NCBI RefSeq assembly: GCF_001044425.1
Contig: NZ_LFML01000015.1
Span: 1 to 64,000, forward strand
Length of the DNA stretch: 64,000 nt
Reading direction: 5' to 3'
Source: Streptomyces roseus
GTDB lineage: Bacteria; Actinomycetota; Actinomycetes; Streptomycetales; Streptomycetaceae
Part shown: positions 17,244 to 26,812 of the stretch, piece after piece
Numbering within the stretch: the first letter of the stretch is position 1
Layout: every line of letters begins with the position of its first letter
Translations under genes and position numbers: made by a program
The notes under the pieces: generated by a model
The model's input: the letters and a program-made list of their open reading frames with translations, nothing else
Told to the model about the DNA's origin: nothing
Database searches by the model: none

Positions 17244-17261
17244 CGGTGTCACGCACTCGGC

Positions 17262-18599
17262 TCACGTGCAGTACTGCGCCTGCTTCCCGATCGAGCGGTA
17301 CATGCAGTCCGCGTTCTCCAGCAGTTGCAGCACGGCGTCGCGGTTGCGCGCCGTCTCCCGGTCGATCACCTCGTCCGGCGGGTAGAAGCCGCCGCCGCTG
17401 CCCGAGTCGGTCGGGTACATCTCGAAGGTGTACGCGAAGATCTTCTGGTTGCCCCACAGCCAGTCGTCGATCGTCCCGTCCGTGATGTACAGGTCGCTCG
17501 ACTGCTCCGGCGTGTAGCCGTTGCTCCGCGCCATGCTCGTGCCGATGGTCTTGTACACGGCGAGGTCGTCGGCCGTCAGGCCCGGCGCCGTGTCGTTGTA
17601 CGTCCACCCGAACGGCCACAGCACCAGCTCGCTGTACGTGTGGAAGTCGATCGCGGCCGTGATCTGCTGCTTGCCGCCGACCACCCGGCTGCGCACGAAG
17701 TCCGCGACCACCTTCACCTCGGGGCCCGACTCGGCGGCCGCGCCGCGGTAGGTCTCGGAGCTCTTGGAGCCGCTGGAGCCGCCGCAGCAGCCCCACTTGT
17801 AGTCCCAGTTGCGGTTGAGGTCGGTGCCGACGTACGAGGAGCCGGAATTCGGCTGCCGGTTCTTGCGCCAGGAGCGGTAGGAGCCGGTGGCGATGTCGTA
17901 CTCGCCGCCGTCCGGGTTGAGGTCCGGCACGATCCAGATCTCGCGGCCGTTGACCATGTTGGTGATCCGCGAGTCGGTGCCGTACTTGGAGCCGAACTCC
18001 TTGAGCAGGTAGAGCGCCATCTCGACGGTCAGGTGCTCGCGGGCGTGCTGGTGGTGCGTGAAGAGCACCTCGGGCTCGTTCTCGTCGGTCGCGACGTTGT
18101 CGCTGATCTTGATGGCGATGATGTCCCGGCCCTGGTACGACTTCCCGATCACCTTCTTGCTCATGATCGAGGGGTACTGCGCGATGCGCTGGTCGATCTC
18201 CGCGCTGGCCTCGGCGTAGTTGTGGTACATCGAGTCCTTGGACGGGAAGTCCATCGGGCTCGCCGCGACGCCGCGCTCGGAGCGGTCCGGCGGTCCGGGC
18301 AGAGCGGTCAGCTTGTAGCCGAGCGCGCGCAGCTCCCGGGCCTGCATCGGATCGGCGCTGACGACGACCGAGCGGGCGTCGACCTCGTCGATGGAGACGC
18401 CCGTACGGAGCAGGGCCGTTCGCTCGGCCGGGGTGGCCGGGCCCTTGATCTCGTACTGGACGACGGCCTCGTCCTGGGTGGCGGTCGAGGGGGTGGGCGG
18501 CGGGGCCGCCGTCGCGCTCATGCCGTAGGCGGGTGCGCCGAGCGCGAGAGCGAGCAGGGCCGCCGTGACGGCGGCCCTGCGTCGGGTGTGGAGCCGCAT
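17262..18599 (-). CDS. secreted M14 zinc carboxypeptidase
   Basis: A 445-residue exported metallocarboxypeptidase of the carboxypeptidase T type. The signal peptide runs ~1-30 ([21 protein letters not shown]). A propeptide-like region (~45-110) precedes the catalytic domain: zinc ligands His185 and Glu188 in HQHAREH, the substrate-binding TDLNRNWDY, the third zinc His in DFHTYSE, and the catalytic Glu in TFEMYP. Cysteines in KWGCCGGSS may form a disulphide loop typical of Streptomyces members. The ATG at 18599 has AGGAG upstream; the open frame before it is not coding. It would release C-terminal residues from extracellular peptides. Confidence 0.93.
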   Translation of the reverse strand: MRLHTRRRAAVTAALLALALGAPAYGMSATAAPPPTPSTATQDEAVVQYEIKGPATPAERTALLRTGVSIDEVDARSVVVSADPMQARELRALGYKLTALPGPPDRSERGVAASPMDFPSKDSMYHNYAEASAEIDQRIAQYPSIMSKKVIGKSYQGRDIIAIKISDNVATDENEPEVLFTHHQHAREHLTVEMALYLLKEFGSKYGTDSRITNMVNGREIWIVPDLNPDGGEYDIATGSYRSWRKNRQPNSGSSYVGTDLNRNWDYKWGCCGGSSGSKSSETYRGAAAESGPEVKVVADFVRSRVVGGKQQITAAIDFHTYSELVLWPFGWTYNDTAPGLTADDLAVYKTIGTSMARSNGYTPEQSSDLYITDGTIDDWLWGNQKIFAYTFEMYPTDSGSGGGFYPPDEVIDRETARNRDAVLQLLENADCMYRSIGKQAQYCT

Positions 18600-18756
18600 G
18601 CGTTCTCCTGGGTGGGAGTGTGGGGGTAGCCGTGCGGACGCGCACAGCGTGCTCTCCTGGCATGTCCCGGTCAAGAACTCGATTCCGGCCAGATCCGCCG
18701 GGCGGGAGTCCCGGCGGTCGGCCCTCCACCGGGACGGCCACCCCCACACGTACCGC

Positions 18757-20451
18757 CTAGGGCAGCGCGTGAACCTTCGGACCCACCGAGTTGGACCAAG
18801 CGCCACCCGCCTTGGCGTCCCAGTTGGTCGACCAGGTCATCGCGCCGCGCAGCCCCGGGTAGGTCCGCGACGGCTTGAAGGTCCCGCAGTTCGTGCCCCT
18901 GGCCAGGCAGTCCAGCGCGTTGTTCACGATGGTCGGGGAGACGTAGCCGCTGCCCGCGCCGCTCGGCGAGGCCGGTACGCCGATGCCCACCTGCGAGGGG
19001 TCGAGCCCGCCCTCCAGCTGGATGCAGGCCAGCGCGGTGAGGAAGTCCACCGAGCCCTGCGAGTACACCTTGCCGTCGCAGCCGTTCATCGCGCCGCTGT
19101 TGTAGTACTGCATGTTGACGACGGTCAGGATGTCCTTGATGTTCAGCGCCGTCTTGAAGTAGCCGCCCGCCGTCGACTGCATGTCGATGGTCTGCGGGGC
19201 CATCGTGATGACGAGCGAGGAGCCCGCCTTGGCGGAGAGCGAGCGCAGCGCCTGCGTCATGTAGGTCGGGTTGAGGCCGTTCTCCAGGTCGATGTCGATC
19301 CCGCCGAAGCCGTACTCCTGCATCAGCGCGTAGGCCGAATTCGCCAGGTTGTTCGCGGAGGTGGAGTCGTTGACCGAGATGGTGCCCTTCTCGCCCCCGA
19401 CCGAGAGGATGACGGACTTGCCGGCCGCCTTCTTCGCCGCGATGTCTGCCTTGAACTGGGCGACCGTGTAGCCGCCGAGGCCCGCGGAGTCGAGGTTGAA
19501 CGTGATGGCCCCGGGCGTGGCCGTGGCGTCGGCGAAGGAGACCGCGATGATGTCGTACTGCGACGGGACGTCGGAGATCTTCTGGACGGTCGCGCCGTTG
19601 TTGAAGTTCTGCCAGTAGCCCGTCAGGGCGTGCTTGGGCACCGAGGGGTTCGGGTTCGGGTTGCCGCCGCCGGTCGTCGTCCCGGTCACCGCCGCCGACT
19701 TCGGGCCCTCGCCGGCCGCGTTGTACGCGCTCACCTGGAAGGAGTACGAGGTGGCCGCGGCGAGCCCGGTGATCTGGGCGGGGGATCCGGTCACGGTCTT
19801 GACGCGAACGCCGTCCTGATAGACGTAGTAGCCGCTCGCCCCGCTGACCGCGTTCCACGAAAGGGTGAGCGCGTTCGCGCTCTGGCCGGAAACGGCGGTC
19901 CCGCCCGGGGCGCCGGGGACGGACGGTCCCGGGTCGGTGCCCCCGCCGCCGTCCGGGCCGAACACGCTGAAGTCGTCGACGACGTAGGCCGGCTGCCCGT
20001 ACCAGCCGTGCGTCCACACGGTGACCTGGGTGGTGTTCGCCCCCGTGGTGAAGGTGGTGGAGAGCTGCTGCCAGCCGCCGCCCGAGCCGGGGGTCCAGGT
20101 GGACACGTCCTGCGTGCCGGTCCCGGTCACGCCGAGGTAGACGTACGAGCCCTGCACCTGCTCGCTGAGCGTGTACGTGGAGTTCGGCTTGACCGTGACG
20201 GTCTGGCTGCACTGCGCGCTGTCCTGGCCCGCGGGGGTGGCCTTGAGGGCGGCGGCTCCGCCGTGGACGGGCGCGGAGACGACGGTGCCGCTCCCGGAGG
20301 TACAGGTCCAGTTCGCCAGACCGGACTCGAAGCCTCCGTTGCGGACGACGTTGACGTCGGCGGCTTGCGCGGTGCCGGCGGCGAGAGCGGTCAGCCCGCC
20401 TGCGGTCAGGGTGGCGGCGCCCAGCAGGGCGAGCGAGCGTATGCGGTTCAC
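18757..20451 (-). CDS. secreted GH18 chitinase with CBM and FnIII domains
   Basis: A 564-residue endochitinase. Domain order: signal peptide (1-30, ending in AQA), an N-terminal carbohydrate-binding jelly-roll module (~34-165), a Gly/Pro linker, a fibronectin type III domain (~178-262), a PNPNPS linker and a GH18 barrel (~272-560). The catalytic DxxDxDxE signature is GGIDIDLE with acid Glu390; MAPQ and QYYNS are further barrel motifs. The GTG start has GGAG upstream. The promoter carries a DasR site, so expression is expected to follow N-acetylglucosamine/chitin signalling. Confidence 0.95.
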   Translation of the reverse strand: MNRIRSLALLGAATLTAGGLTALAAGTAQAADVNVVRNGGFESGLANWTCTSGSGTVVSAPVHGGAAALKATPAGQDSAQCSQTVTVKPNSTYTLSEQVQGSYVYLGVTGTGTQDVSTWTPGSGGGWQQLSTTFTTGANTTQVTVWTHGWYGQPAYVVDDFSVFGPDGGGGTDPGPSVPGAPGGTAVSGQSANALTLSWNAVSGASGYYVYQDGVRVKTVTGSPAQITGLAAATSYSFQVSAYNAAGEGPKSAAVTGTTTGGGNPNPNPSVPKHALTGYWQNFNNGATVQKISDVPSQYDIIAVSFADATATPGAITFNLDSAGLGGYTVAQFKADIAAKKAAGKSVILSVGGEKGTISVNDSTSANNLANSAYALMQEYGFGGIDIDLENGLNPTYMTQALRSLSAKAGSSLVITMAPQTIDMQSTAGGYFKTALNIKDILTVVNMQYYNSGAMNGCDGKVYSQGSVDFLTALACIQLEGGLDPSQVGIGVPASPSGAGSGYVSPTIVNNALDCLARGTNCGTFKPSRTYPGLRGAMTWSTNWDAKAGGAWSNSVGPKVHALP

Positions 20452-20564
20452 GTGGTCTCCGTGGGGGGAGAAGGGGATGTGAAGGGGGAGGTGGAACAGA
20501 TGGGCGAACGCGCCCGGAGCCCTGGGTGGGGGAGGCCCGATGGGAACGTCACGGCGTGGGCCCC

Positions 20565-20593
20565 AAGTTGGTCCAGACCAATCTCCCTGTCAA
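20565..20593 (-). promoter_or_regulatory. chitinase promoter with overlapping DasR site (dre)
   Basis: On the minus strand, TTGACA (20593-20588), a 17-nt spacer and CAACTT (20570-20565) form a promoter. The perfect palindrome TTGGTC-CA-GACCAA (20568-20581) lies across the spacer and -10. Its core TGGTCCAGACCA differs by one base from the known DasR consensus TGGTCTAGACCA. The rest of the 382-bp gap (20594-20833) shows no gene and no other clear signal. Confidence 0.85.
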
Positions 20594-20833
20594 GGCTCTT
20601 TGCAATGTGGCTTGAATTGATCGGCCGTCCGCTCCCGGATGTCCGGGTTTCCCGCCACCTGTGACCGGGGCCGCCGGTACGGGAATCACCAAGGCCCTGC
20701 CCCGCCAGGGACGACGCGGATATGGTGCTGGGGCAAGGGGGAAGGGCGCCGAACGTTTGCGGTCGCGCAGGGGTGCGCGTACGTGACGGCGGCGCCGACG
20801 TATGGGGCGTACGGGGTGAACAGGGGGATTCGC

Positions 20834-21751
20834 GTGCCGACCGCCATTGCCGTCACCAGCGCAGATCTGGTGCTTCCGGCCCCCGACCGGCACACACCGC
20901 CGGCCGTCGTCCTGCACCCGCCCGGACAGCTCGACCTCGCGGGAGCCCTCGCCGAGACCAGCGCCCTGCTGGAGCGCCACGGCCACCTCGTGGCCGTCGT
21001 ACCGCCCTGGTTGCCGACGGCGACCGTCCAGCGGCTGCGCACCGTACGGGCCATCCTGGAGACCGACCGGATCGCCCTCCTCGACATCGATCTGCCCCCA
21101 CTGGCCACGGCCCTGCTGGTGCGTCAGCTGCGCCAGCTCAGCGTGTGCGACTTCAGCCCCGGAATCATCGCCTGCGCGGCCCGGCTGCTCTCCCACTACA
21201 TCCACGCCGGGGCCCTGCTGGGCTCGGTCGCCAGACTGGACCGGGTCCCGGTGGGCCTCAAGGCGCACGCCCGCTCCTGGTCGCCGGGCGCCCAGTTCGC
21301 CGTACTCGCCCACCCGACCCCGCACCTGGCCAGGCTGACCGGCTCCGGCGGGGGCGGCGCCCACGCCGGGGGCTCCGCGCTGCCGCCCGGACCGGCCTAC
21401 GCCACCCACCTGACCTTCGCGCGCGGCCAGCTCTCCTCCGACTGGGTCACGGCCGAACTCGCCCCCGCCTGGCGGGTCCAGGGCGTGATGGAGAACCCGC
21501 TCCCCGCCGACTCCCCCGCGTGGTGGGCCACGGCGAAGCTGATCGAGTTCGCGGCCGCCATCCCGGACCCCTCCGTGCTCTACCAGCTGGTCGCCTCCGT
21601 CCGCCGCGAGGAGTGCCACTGGTGCGGCCTCGAACTGATCGGCGACCGCTGCGGCTTCTGCGCCGCTCCCCTGGCCGCCCCGCCGCCGGCCGGGACCGGG
21701 GAGCGCACCGCGCCGCCGGCCTTCGCCGGCGTCCCCAGACCAAGACACTGA
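20834..21751 (+). CDS. zinc-ribbon protein at the head of the tad locus
   Basis: A 305-residue protein I cannot assign. The N-terminal two thirds look like an alpha/beta domain (VVLHPPGQLDLAGALAETSALLERHGHLVAVVPP...). The C-terminus has two Cys pairs, CHWCGLELIGDRCGFC (~269-284), a zinc ribbon. Soluble, no signal. The GTG at 20834 has GGGGGATT upstream; the start is not secure. The 39-nt gap to cpaB and shared direction suggest it is the first gene of the pilus operon, perhaps a cytosolic assembly or regulatory factor. Confidence 0.7.
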   Translation: MPTAIAVTSADLVLPAPDRHTPPAVVLHPPGQLDLAGALAETSALLERHGHLVAVVPPWLPTATVQRLRTVRAILETDRIALLDIDLPPLATALLVRQLRQLSVCDFSPGIIACAARLLSHYIHAGALLGSVARLDRVPVGLKAHARSWSPGAQFAVLAHPTPHLARLTGSGGGGAHAGGSALPPGPAYATHLTFARGQLSSDWVTAELAPAWRVQGVMENPLPADSPAWWATAKLIEFAAAIPDPSVLYQLVASVRREECHWCGLELIGDRCGFCAAPLAAPPPAGTGERTAPPAFAGVPRPRH

Positions 21752-21790
21752 CCGGCTGACCGATCGAAGAACGGCGAGGTAGTACGGCCC

Positions 21791-22492
21791 ATGAACTCAC
21801 GCCAGCGCCGCGGCGTCATCCTGCTGCTCCTGTCGGTCCTGTGCGCCCTCGCGGCGTTCGGCGGGGTCCTCGTGGTGATCGGCGACGTCAATTCCAAGGT
21901 CGGGGCCGAGGTCACCGCCTACCGCGCCAAGGGCGACATCCCGCCGTACAGCCCGCTGTCGGCGGGCCAGTTCGAGGAGATCTCCATCCCCAAGCGCTGG
22001 CTGTCCGACACCGCCGTGACCGATCTGGGCCGGCTCAAGGACAAGATCGCGCTCACCACCCTGCGCAAGGGCTCGCTGCTCCAGTCGGACATGTTCGTCG
22101 ACAAACCGCAGCTCCAGCCGGGGGAGCAGGAGATCGCGATCATGATCGACGCGTCGACGGGGGTGGCCGGCAAGATCTACTCCGGCGCCAAGGTCAACAT
22201 CATCGCCACCTTCAAGGGGGCCAAGGAGTCCGACCCCTCCCGCTCGGTGATCATCGTGGCCAACGCCCGCGTCCTGAACGTCGGCCGACTCACCGCCCTC
22301 GACAAGGACAGCGACAAGAAGGGCCCCGCCGAGGCGGTCCCGATCACCTTCGCCCTGAACACCAAGGACACCCAGCGCGTCGCGTACGCCGAGTCCTTCG
22401 CGGAGCACGTGCGCCTGGCCCTGGTGGCCCCCGGCACCGACTCCGCGCCCGGCCCGGGCGACCGTACGTACACCCTCGACGGGGACAAGTGA
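21791..22492 (+). CDS. cpaB: CpaB/RcpC-like Flp pilus assembly protein
   Basis: A 233-residue single-pass protein: one N-terminal helix (~8-32), then a SAF-like domain (YRAKGDIPPYSPLSAGQFEEISIPKRWL) followed by an RcpC-type beta domain. In Gram-negative Tad systems CpaB works with the outer-membrane secretin; here no secretin gene exists, so this protein probably helps guide or stabilise the pilus outside the membrane. Seven nt separate it from the ATPase gene. Confidence 0.85.
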   Translation: MNSRQRRGVILLLLSVLCALAAFGGVLVVIGDVNSKVGAEVTAYRAKGDIPPYSPLSAGQFEEISIPKRWLSDTAVTDLGRLKDKIALTTLRKGSLLQSDMFVDKPQLQPGEQEIAIMIDASTGVAGKIYSGAKVNIIATFKGAKESDPSRSVIIVANARVLNVGRLTALDKDSDKKGPAEAVPITFALNTKDTQRVAYAESFAEHVRLALVAPGTDSAPGPGDRTYTLDGDK

Positions 22493-22499
22493 GGCCCGG

Positions 22500-23777
22500 A
22501 TGACCACCCGAATCCTCCCCGCGGCCGCCGACCCGGACGCCGCCCGCGCCATCTCCTCCCTCCTCAGCCAGCTCCCGGCCGCCGAACCGGGCGCCCCGGT
22601 CCCCGACTCCACCACCCTGCTCGACACGCTGGGGCGGCTGGCCGCCGAGTCCATCGACGAGCTGCCCGAGGTGGTCCTCGTACACGAGCGGATCGGGCCG
22701 GTGCCCGCGCTCGACCTCATCCGCGAGGTGGCCCTGCGGTTCCCCGCGGTGGGCGTGGTGCTGGTCTCCTCGGACGCCGGACCGGCGGTGTTCTCCGCCG
22801 CCATGGACTCGGGCGCCCGGGGCGTGATCGGACTGCCGCTCGCCTACGAGGAGCTCGCCGCCCGCGTCCAGGCCGCCGCCCAGTGGTCCACGGGCGTACG
22901 CCGCCACCTGGGCCGGGGGGCCGACGCGTTCACCGGCCCCGGCGGCAAGGTGGTCACCGTCGCCGGGGCCAAGGGCGGCGTCGGCACCACCTTCGCCGCC
23001 GTGCAGTTCGCGCTGGCCGCGGCCGCCTCGGGGCGGCGTACGGCCCTGGTCGACATGGACCTCCAGGCCGGCGACGTCGGCTCCTACCTCGACGTGCAGT
23101 TCCGGCGCTCGATCGCCGACCTCGCCGGGATCCACGACATCTCCCCGCGGGTGCTCCAGGACGCGGTGTACGAGGACCGGACCGGGCTCGCGCTGCTGCT
23201 GGCCCCCGCGGAGGGCGAGCGGGGCGAGGAGGTCGACGAGCGCGCCGCCCGGCACATCGTCGGAGCCCTGCGCAGCCGGTACGAGCTCGTCGTCATCGAC
23301 TGCGGCTCCCAGGTGACCGGCGCGAACGCGGCGGCCGTGGAGATGGCGGACGTGGCCGTCCTGGTCACCACCCCGGACGTGGTCTGCGTACGGGCGGCCA
23401 AGCGGCTGGTGCGGATGTGGGAGAGGCTCCAGGTGCGCAAGGCCGAGGACACCGCGATGGTGGTCAACCGCTGGAGCAAGCACACGGAGATCCAGCCCTC
23501 CCTGATCGAGAAGATCACCAAGACGCGGGCCACCCGGACCCCGGTGCCCGCCGCCTTCAAGGAGCTCCAGGCGGTGGTGGACGCCGGCCGGGTGCAGGAC
23601 CTCGACAACCGCTCCGCCGTCAAGCGGGCGCTGTGGACCCTGGCGGGCGAACTCGGCCTGCTGGCCGCCCCGTCCGAGGCGGAGCCCGAGGCCGCCGCCG
23701 CGGGTTTCCCGGGCGCGGCCCTGGCGGTGCGGACCGCGGGCCCGGTGGCGCGGCTGCGCCGGGGCCGGGAGGGCTGA
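22500..23777 (+). CDS. cpaE: CpaE/TadZ-like ATPase
   Basis: A 425-residue cytosolic protein with a receiver-like N-terminal domain (~1-125, VVLVSSDAGPAVFSAAMDSGARGVIGLPL) and a ParA/MinD-type ATPase (~148-390). The deviant Walker A is AKGGVGTT around Lys158, with Thr at the place of the usual second lysine; LVDMDLQAGD and LVVIDCG are the other nucleotide motifs. TadZ/CpaE proteins position the pilus apparatus at a cell site. The Ala/Glu-rich C-terminus is variable. Confidence 0.9.
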   Translation: MTTRILPAAADPDAARAISSLLSQLPAAEPGAPVPDSTTLLDTLGRLAAESIDELPEVVLVHERIGPVPALDLIREVALRFPAVGVVLVSSDAGPAVFSAAMDSGARGVIGLPLAYEELAARVQAAAQWSTGVRRHLGRGADAFTGPGGKVVTVAGAKGGVGTTFAAVQFALAAAASGRRTALVDMDLQAGDVGSYLDVQFRRSIADLAGIHDISPRVLQDAVYEDRTGLALLLAPAEGERGEEVDERAARHIVGALRSRYELVVIDCGSQVTGANAAAVEMADVAVLVTTPDVVCVRAAKRLVRMWERLQVRKAEDTAMVVNRWSKHTEIQPSLIEKITKTRATRTPVPAAFKELQAVVDAGRVQDLDNRSAVKRALWTLAGELGLLAAPSEAEPEAAAAGFPGAALAVRTAGPVARLRRGREG

Positions 23778-23780
23778 CGG

Positions 23781-24146
23781 ATGTCCGCGCGCAGACCCGT
23801 ACGGGACCGCGGACAGGTGGCGGTCGAGTTCGTCGGCATGGTGCCGCTGATCCTGCTGCTCGTGGCGGCGGTCTGGGAGTGCGTACTGATCGGGTACGCG
23901 TTCTCGCTGGCGGGCAACGCGGCGGACGAGGCGGCCCGCGTGGGCGCGGTGCACGGGGACGGGGCGTGCGATGCGGCGGCGCGCCGGCACATCGCGGGCG
24001 CCTGGCACATGAGCGTGCGCTGCGGCGCGTCGGGCGACGTCTACAAGGCGACCGTGGAACTCAACCTGCCGGTCTTCTTCCCGGGCCTGGACATCGGTAC
24101 GCCGATCACGGGCGAGGGCGGCTCCCCGAAGGAAGAGGAGGACTGA
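23781..24146 (+). CDS. TadE-like pseudopilin 1
   Basis: A 121-residue pseudopilin. A short basic leader ends in DRG, followed by QVAVEF, which fits prepilin cleavage after Gly11 with Glu at +5, then one hydrophobic helix (VGMVPLILLLVAAVWECVLIGYAF) and a small extracellular domain with Cys63 and Cys80. It is likely processed by the A24 peptidase at 42170-42910. Three nt after cpaE and 1 nt before the next pseudopilin gene. Confidence 0.88.
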   Translation: MSARRPVRDRGQVAVEFVGMVPLILLLVAAVWECVLIGYAFSLAGNAADEAARVGAVHGDGACDAAARRHIAGAWHMSVRCGASGDVYKATVELNLPVFFPGLDIGTPITGEGGSPKEEED

Positions 24147-24147
24147 G

Positions 24148-24507
24148 GTGGGACGAGAACGCGACCGGGGCCAAGTGGCCCTGGAGTACATCGGCTTCAT
24201 CCCGATCCTGCTGTTCGTCGCGCTCTGCGGGATCCAGCTGGGCTGGGTCGCGTACGTGGAGCAGCAGGCGGACACCGCCGCCCGCACCGCCGCCCGCGTG
24301 GAGGCCCGCAAGGGCGAGGGCGGGGAGGCGGCCGGAAAGGCGGCGATCCGGCCGAGCCTCGCCTCGCTGGCGGTGATCGACGTCGCCGAGACGCGCGACG
24401 CGGTGACGGCGAGGGTGAGCATCACCGTCAGGTCGATCGTGCCCGGCCTGGACCCCGTCAAGGCCGAGCGAACGGCCGTCATGCCCAACGACGATCCGAA
24501 GGGGTGA
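24148..24507 (+). CDS. TadE-like pseudopilin 2
   Basis: A 119-residue second pseudopilin with the same DRG/QVALEY processing site (cleavage after Gly8, Glu at +5, Tyr at +6) and helix. The extracellular part is short and lacks cysteines. GTG start at 24148, one nt after the previous stop. The pair could form the minor-pilin tip complex. Confidence 0.86.
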   Translation: MGRERDRGQVALEYIGFIPILLFVALCGIQLGWVAYVEQQADTAARTAARVEARKGEGGEAAGKAAIRPSLASLAVIDVAETRDAVTARVSITVRSIVPGLDPVKAERTAVMPNDDPKG

Positions 24508-24514
24508 GCGCACC

Positions 24515-25861
24515 ATGAGCCTGCGTTCCCGCGTCAACGCCCCCGACGACCGGCACAGTCCGCGCGAGGACGGCCGGCTGGTCTCCGCGTACCGCGCGAA
24601 GCTGCTGGAGGAGATCGACCTCGCCGAGATGTCGGCGCTCGCGCCCGCCGAGCGCCGCGCGCGGCTGGAGCGCGTACTCGGGCACATCATCAGCCGCGAG
24701 GGCCCGGTCCTGTCCACCGTCGAGCGGGCGCAGCTGATCCGCCGCGTCGTGGACGAGGCGCTCGGCCTCGGCGTGCTCGAACCGCTCCTGGAAGACGCCT
24801 CCATCTCCGAGATCATGGTCAACGGACCGGACCAGATCTTCGTCGAGCGCGCCGGCCGGGTCGAACAGCTGCCGCTGCGCTTCGCCTCGAACGAGCAGCT
24901 GATGCAGACCATCGAGCGCATCGTCTCCACCGTCAACCGGCGCGTGGACGAGGCCAATCCGATGGTCGACGCGCGCCTGCCCAGCGGCGAGCGCGTCAAC
25001 GTGATCATCCCGCCGCTCTCCCTGACCGGCGCCACCCTCACGATCCGCCGCTTCCCGCGCGCCTTCACCCTGCACGAGATGATCGGCCTCGGCTCGCTGG
25101 ACGAGCAGATGCTCCTGCTGCTGTCCGGGCTGGTCCAGGCGAAGATGAACGTCATCGTCTCCGGGGCCACCGGCACCGGCAAGACCACCCTCCTCAACGC
25201 CCTCTCCGGACTGATCCCGGAAGGCGAGCGGATCATCACCATCGAGGACTCGGCGGAGCTCCAGCTCCAGCAGGCCCACGTCATCCGCCTCGAATCCCGC
25301 CCGGCGAACGTCGAGGGCAAGGGCCGGATCACCATCCGCGACCTCGTACGCAACTCCCTGCGCATGCGCCCCGACCGCATCATCGTCGGCGAGGTCCGCG
25401 GCGGCGAGACCCTCGACATGCTCCAGGCGATGTCCACCGGCCACGACGGCTCCCTGGCCACCGTCCACGCCAACAGCGCCGAGGACGCGCTCATGCGCCT
25501 GCAGACCCTCGCGTCGATGTCCGAGGTGGAGGTCCCCTTCGAGGCCCTCCAGGACCAGATCAACAGCGCCGTGAACGTGGTCGTCCAGCTGACCCGGTTC
25601 GGCGACGGCTCGCGCCGCCTCACCGAGATCGCCATCCTCGATTCGCACGGGCGCGAGCCCTTCCGGATCACCACCGTCTGCCGGTTCGCCGCCCAGCCGA
25701 TGGGCGCCGACGGCCGCGTGCACGGGTACTTCGAGTACCACCCGCTGCCGCGCCGGATCGCGGACCGCCTCTACATGAACAACCAGCCGATCCCGCAGGC
25801 CTTCGGGGTCGCCATGTCCGACGACCAGCTCGCCACCCGCATCACCCGGACCGTCCTGTGA
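24515..25861 (+). CDS. tadA: TadA/CpaF secretion ATPase
   Basis: A 448-residue type II/IV secretion-system ATPase that powers Flp pilus assembly and possibly retraction. The N-terminal domain covers ~1-190 and the RecA-like domain ~195-430. Walker A GATGTGKTT has Lys223; RIITIEDSAEL is the Asp box; RMRPDRIIVGEVRG precedes the Walker B region; TGHDGSLATVHAN is the His box. The stop overlaps tadB (GTGA). Confidence 0.95.
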   Translation: MSLRSRVNAPDDRHSPREDGRLVSAYRAKLLEEIDLAEMSALAPAERRARLERVLGHIISREGPVLSTVERAQLIRRVVDEALGLGVLEPLLEDASISEIMVNGPDQIFVERAGRVEQLPLRFASNEQLMQTIERIVSTVNRRVDEANPMVDARLPSGERVNVIIPPLSLTGATLTIRRFPRAFTLHEMIGLGSLDEQMLLLLSGLVQAKMNVIVSGATGTGKTTLLNALSGLIPEGERIITIEDSAELQLQQAHVIRLESRPANVEGKGRITIRDLVRNSLRMRPDRIIVGEVRGGETLDMLQAMSTGHDGSLATVHANSAEDALMRLQTLASMSEVEVPFEALQDQINSAVNVVVQLTRFGDGSRRLTEIAILDSHGREPFRITTVCRFAAQPMGADGRVHGYFEYHPLPRRIADRLYMNNQPIPQAFGVAMSDDQLATRITRTVL

Positions 25862-26796
25862 ACCCACTGATCCTCCTCACCCTCGGCATCACCCTGCTGG
25901 CCTGCGTCCTCGTGGTCGCGGGCGTCCAGGCGTACGCCGCCGGCCGCGCCCAGCGCGCCGCCCTCGTCGAACGCCTCGCCGCCGACGGCGCACCGGAGCC
26001 CTCGGGCCGCCGGCGCCGCTTCCCCGGGGTGGACCGGCGGCTGCGCCGGACCGCCCTCGGCAGACGGATCGAGCTGAAACTGGCCGTGACCGGCCTGGAC
26101 CTCACTCCCGGCGAGTTCTTCGTCTACGTGCTGATGTCGGTGGCCGGGGTGTGGCTGGTCGCGGCCAGCTTCCTGGCCCCCTTCTTCGGGCCGGTCGCCG
26201 GCCTGATCGGCCTGTGGGCGGCCGACGCGTACCTCAACTGGCAGCGGGCCCGGCGCAGCGAGCGGTTCATCAACCAGCTGCCCGAGCTCGCGAGGATCCT
26301 GGCCAACGCCACCCAGGCCGGGCTGGCCCTCCGTACCGCCATCGCCATAGCGGCGGAGGAGCTGGAGGCCCCCGCCGGCGAGGAACTCTCCCGCGTCGCC
26401 GACCGGCTCGCCGTCGGCCACTCCATCGACGAGGCACTGGGCGAGATCGCCGAACGGCTGCCCTCGCGCGAGCTGGTCGTCCTCGTCTCGACGCTGGTGC
26501 TGTCCGCGCGCGCGGGCGGCGCGATCGTCGGCAGCCTGCGCAACCTGACCGTGACACTGGAACAGCGCAAGGAGACGCGGCGCGAGGTCCGCACCCAGCT
26601 CTCCCAGGTGACGGTCACCGCCTACCTGGTACCGGCGATCGGGCTCGGCTCGCTGCTGCTCGTGAACGCGATGATGCCGGGTGCGCTGGACCGGATGACC
26701 GGCGCGTTCTTCGGCCAGACGGCCGTGCTGGTGGCGATCGGGCTCTTCACGCTGGGCTTCGTCCTGATCCGGCGGCTCTCGAAGATCGACGTGTGA
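25858..26796 (+). CDS. tadB: TadB inner-membrane platform protein
   Basis: A 312-residue T2SF-type membrane protein with helices near 5-27, ~88-125, ~250-272 and ~282-304. The soluble T2SF core contains LPELARILANATQAGLALRTAI and LSARAGGAIVGSLRNL, family motifs. Starts with GTG overlapping the tadA stop. Forms the pilus platform with TadC. Confidence 0.92.
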   Translation: MNPLILLTLGITLLACVLVVAGVQAYAAGRAQRAALVERLAADGAPEPSGRRRRFPGVDRRLRRTALGRRIELKLAVTGLDLTPGEFFVYVLMSVAGVWLVAASFLAPFFGPVAGLIGLWAADAYLNWQRARRSERFINQLPELARILANATQAGLALRTAIAIAAEELEAPAGEELSRVADRLAVGHSIDEALGEIAERLPSRELVVLVSTLVLSARAGGAIVGSLRNLTVTLEQRKETRREVRTQLSQVTVTAYLVPAIGLGSLLLVNAMMPGALDRMTGAFFGQTAVLVAIGLFTLGFVLIRRLSKIDV

Positions 26797-26812
26797 GGGG
26801 GCGACGACGGAC

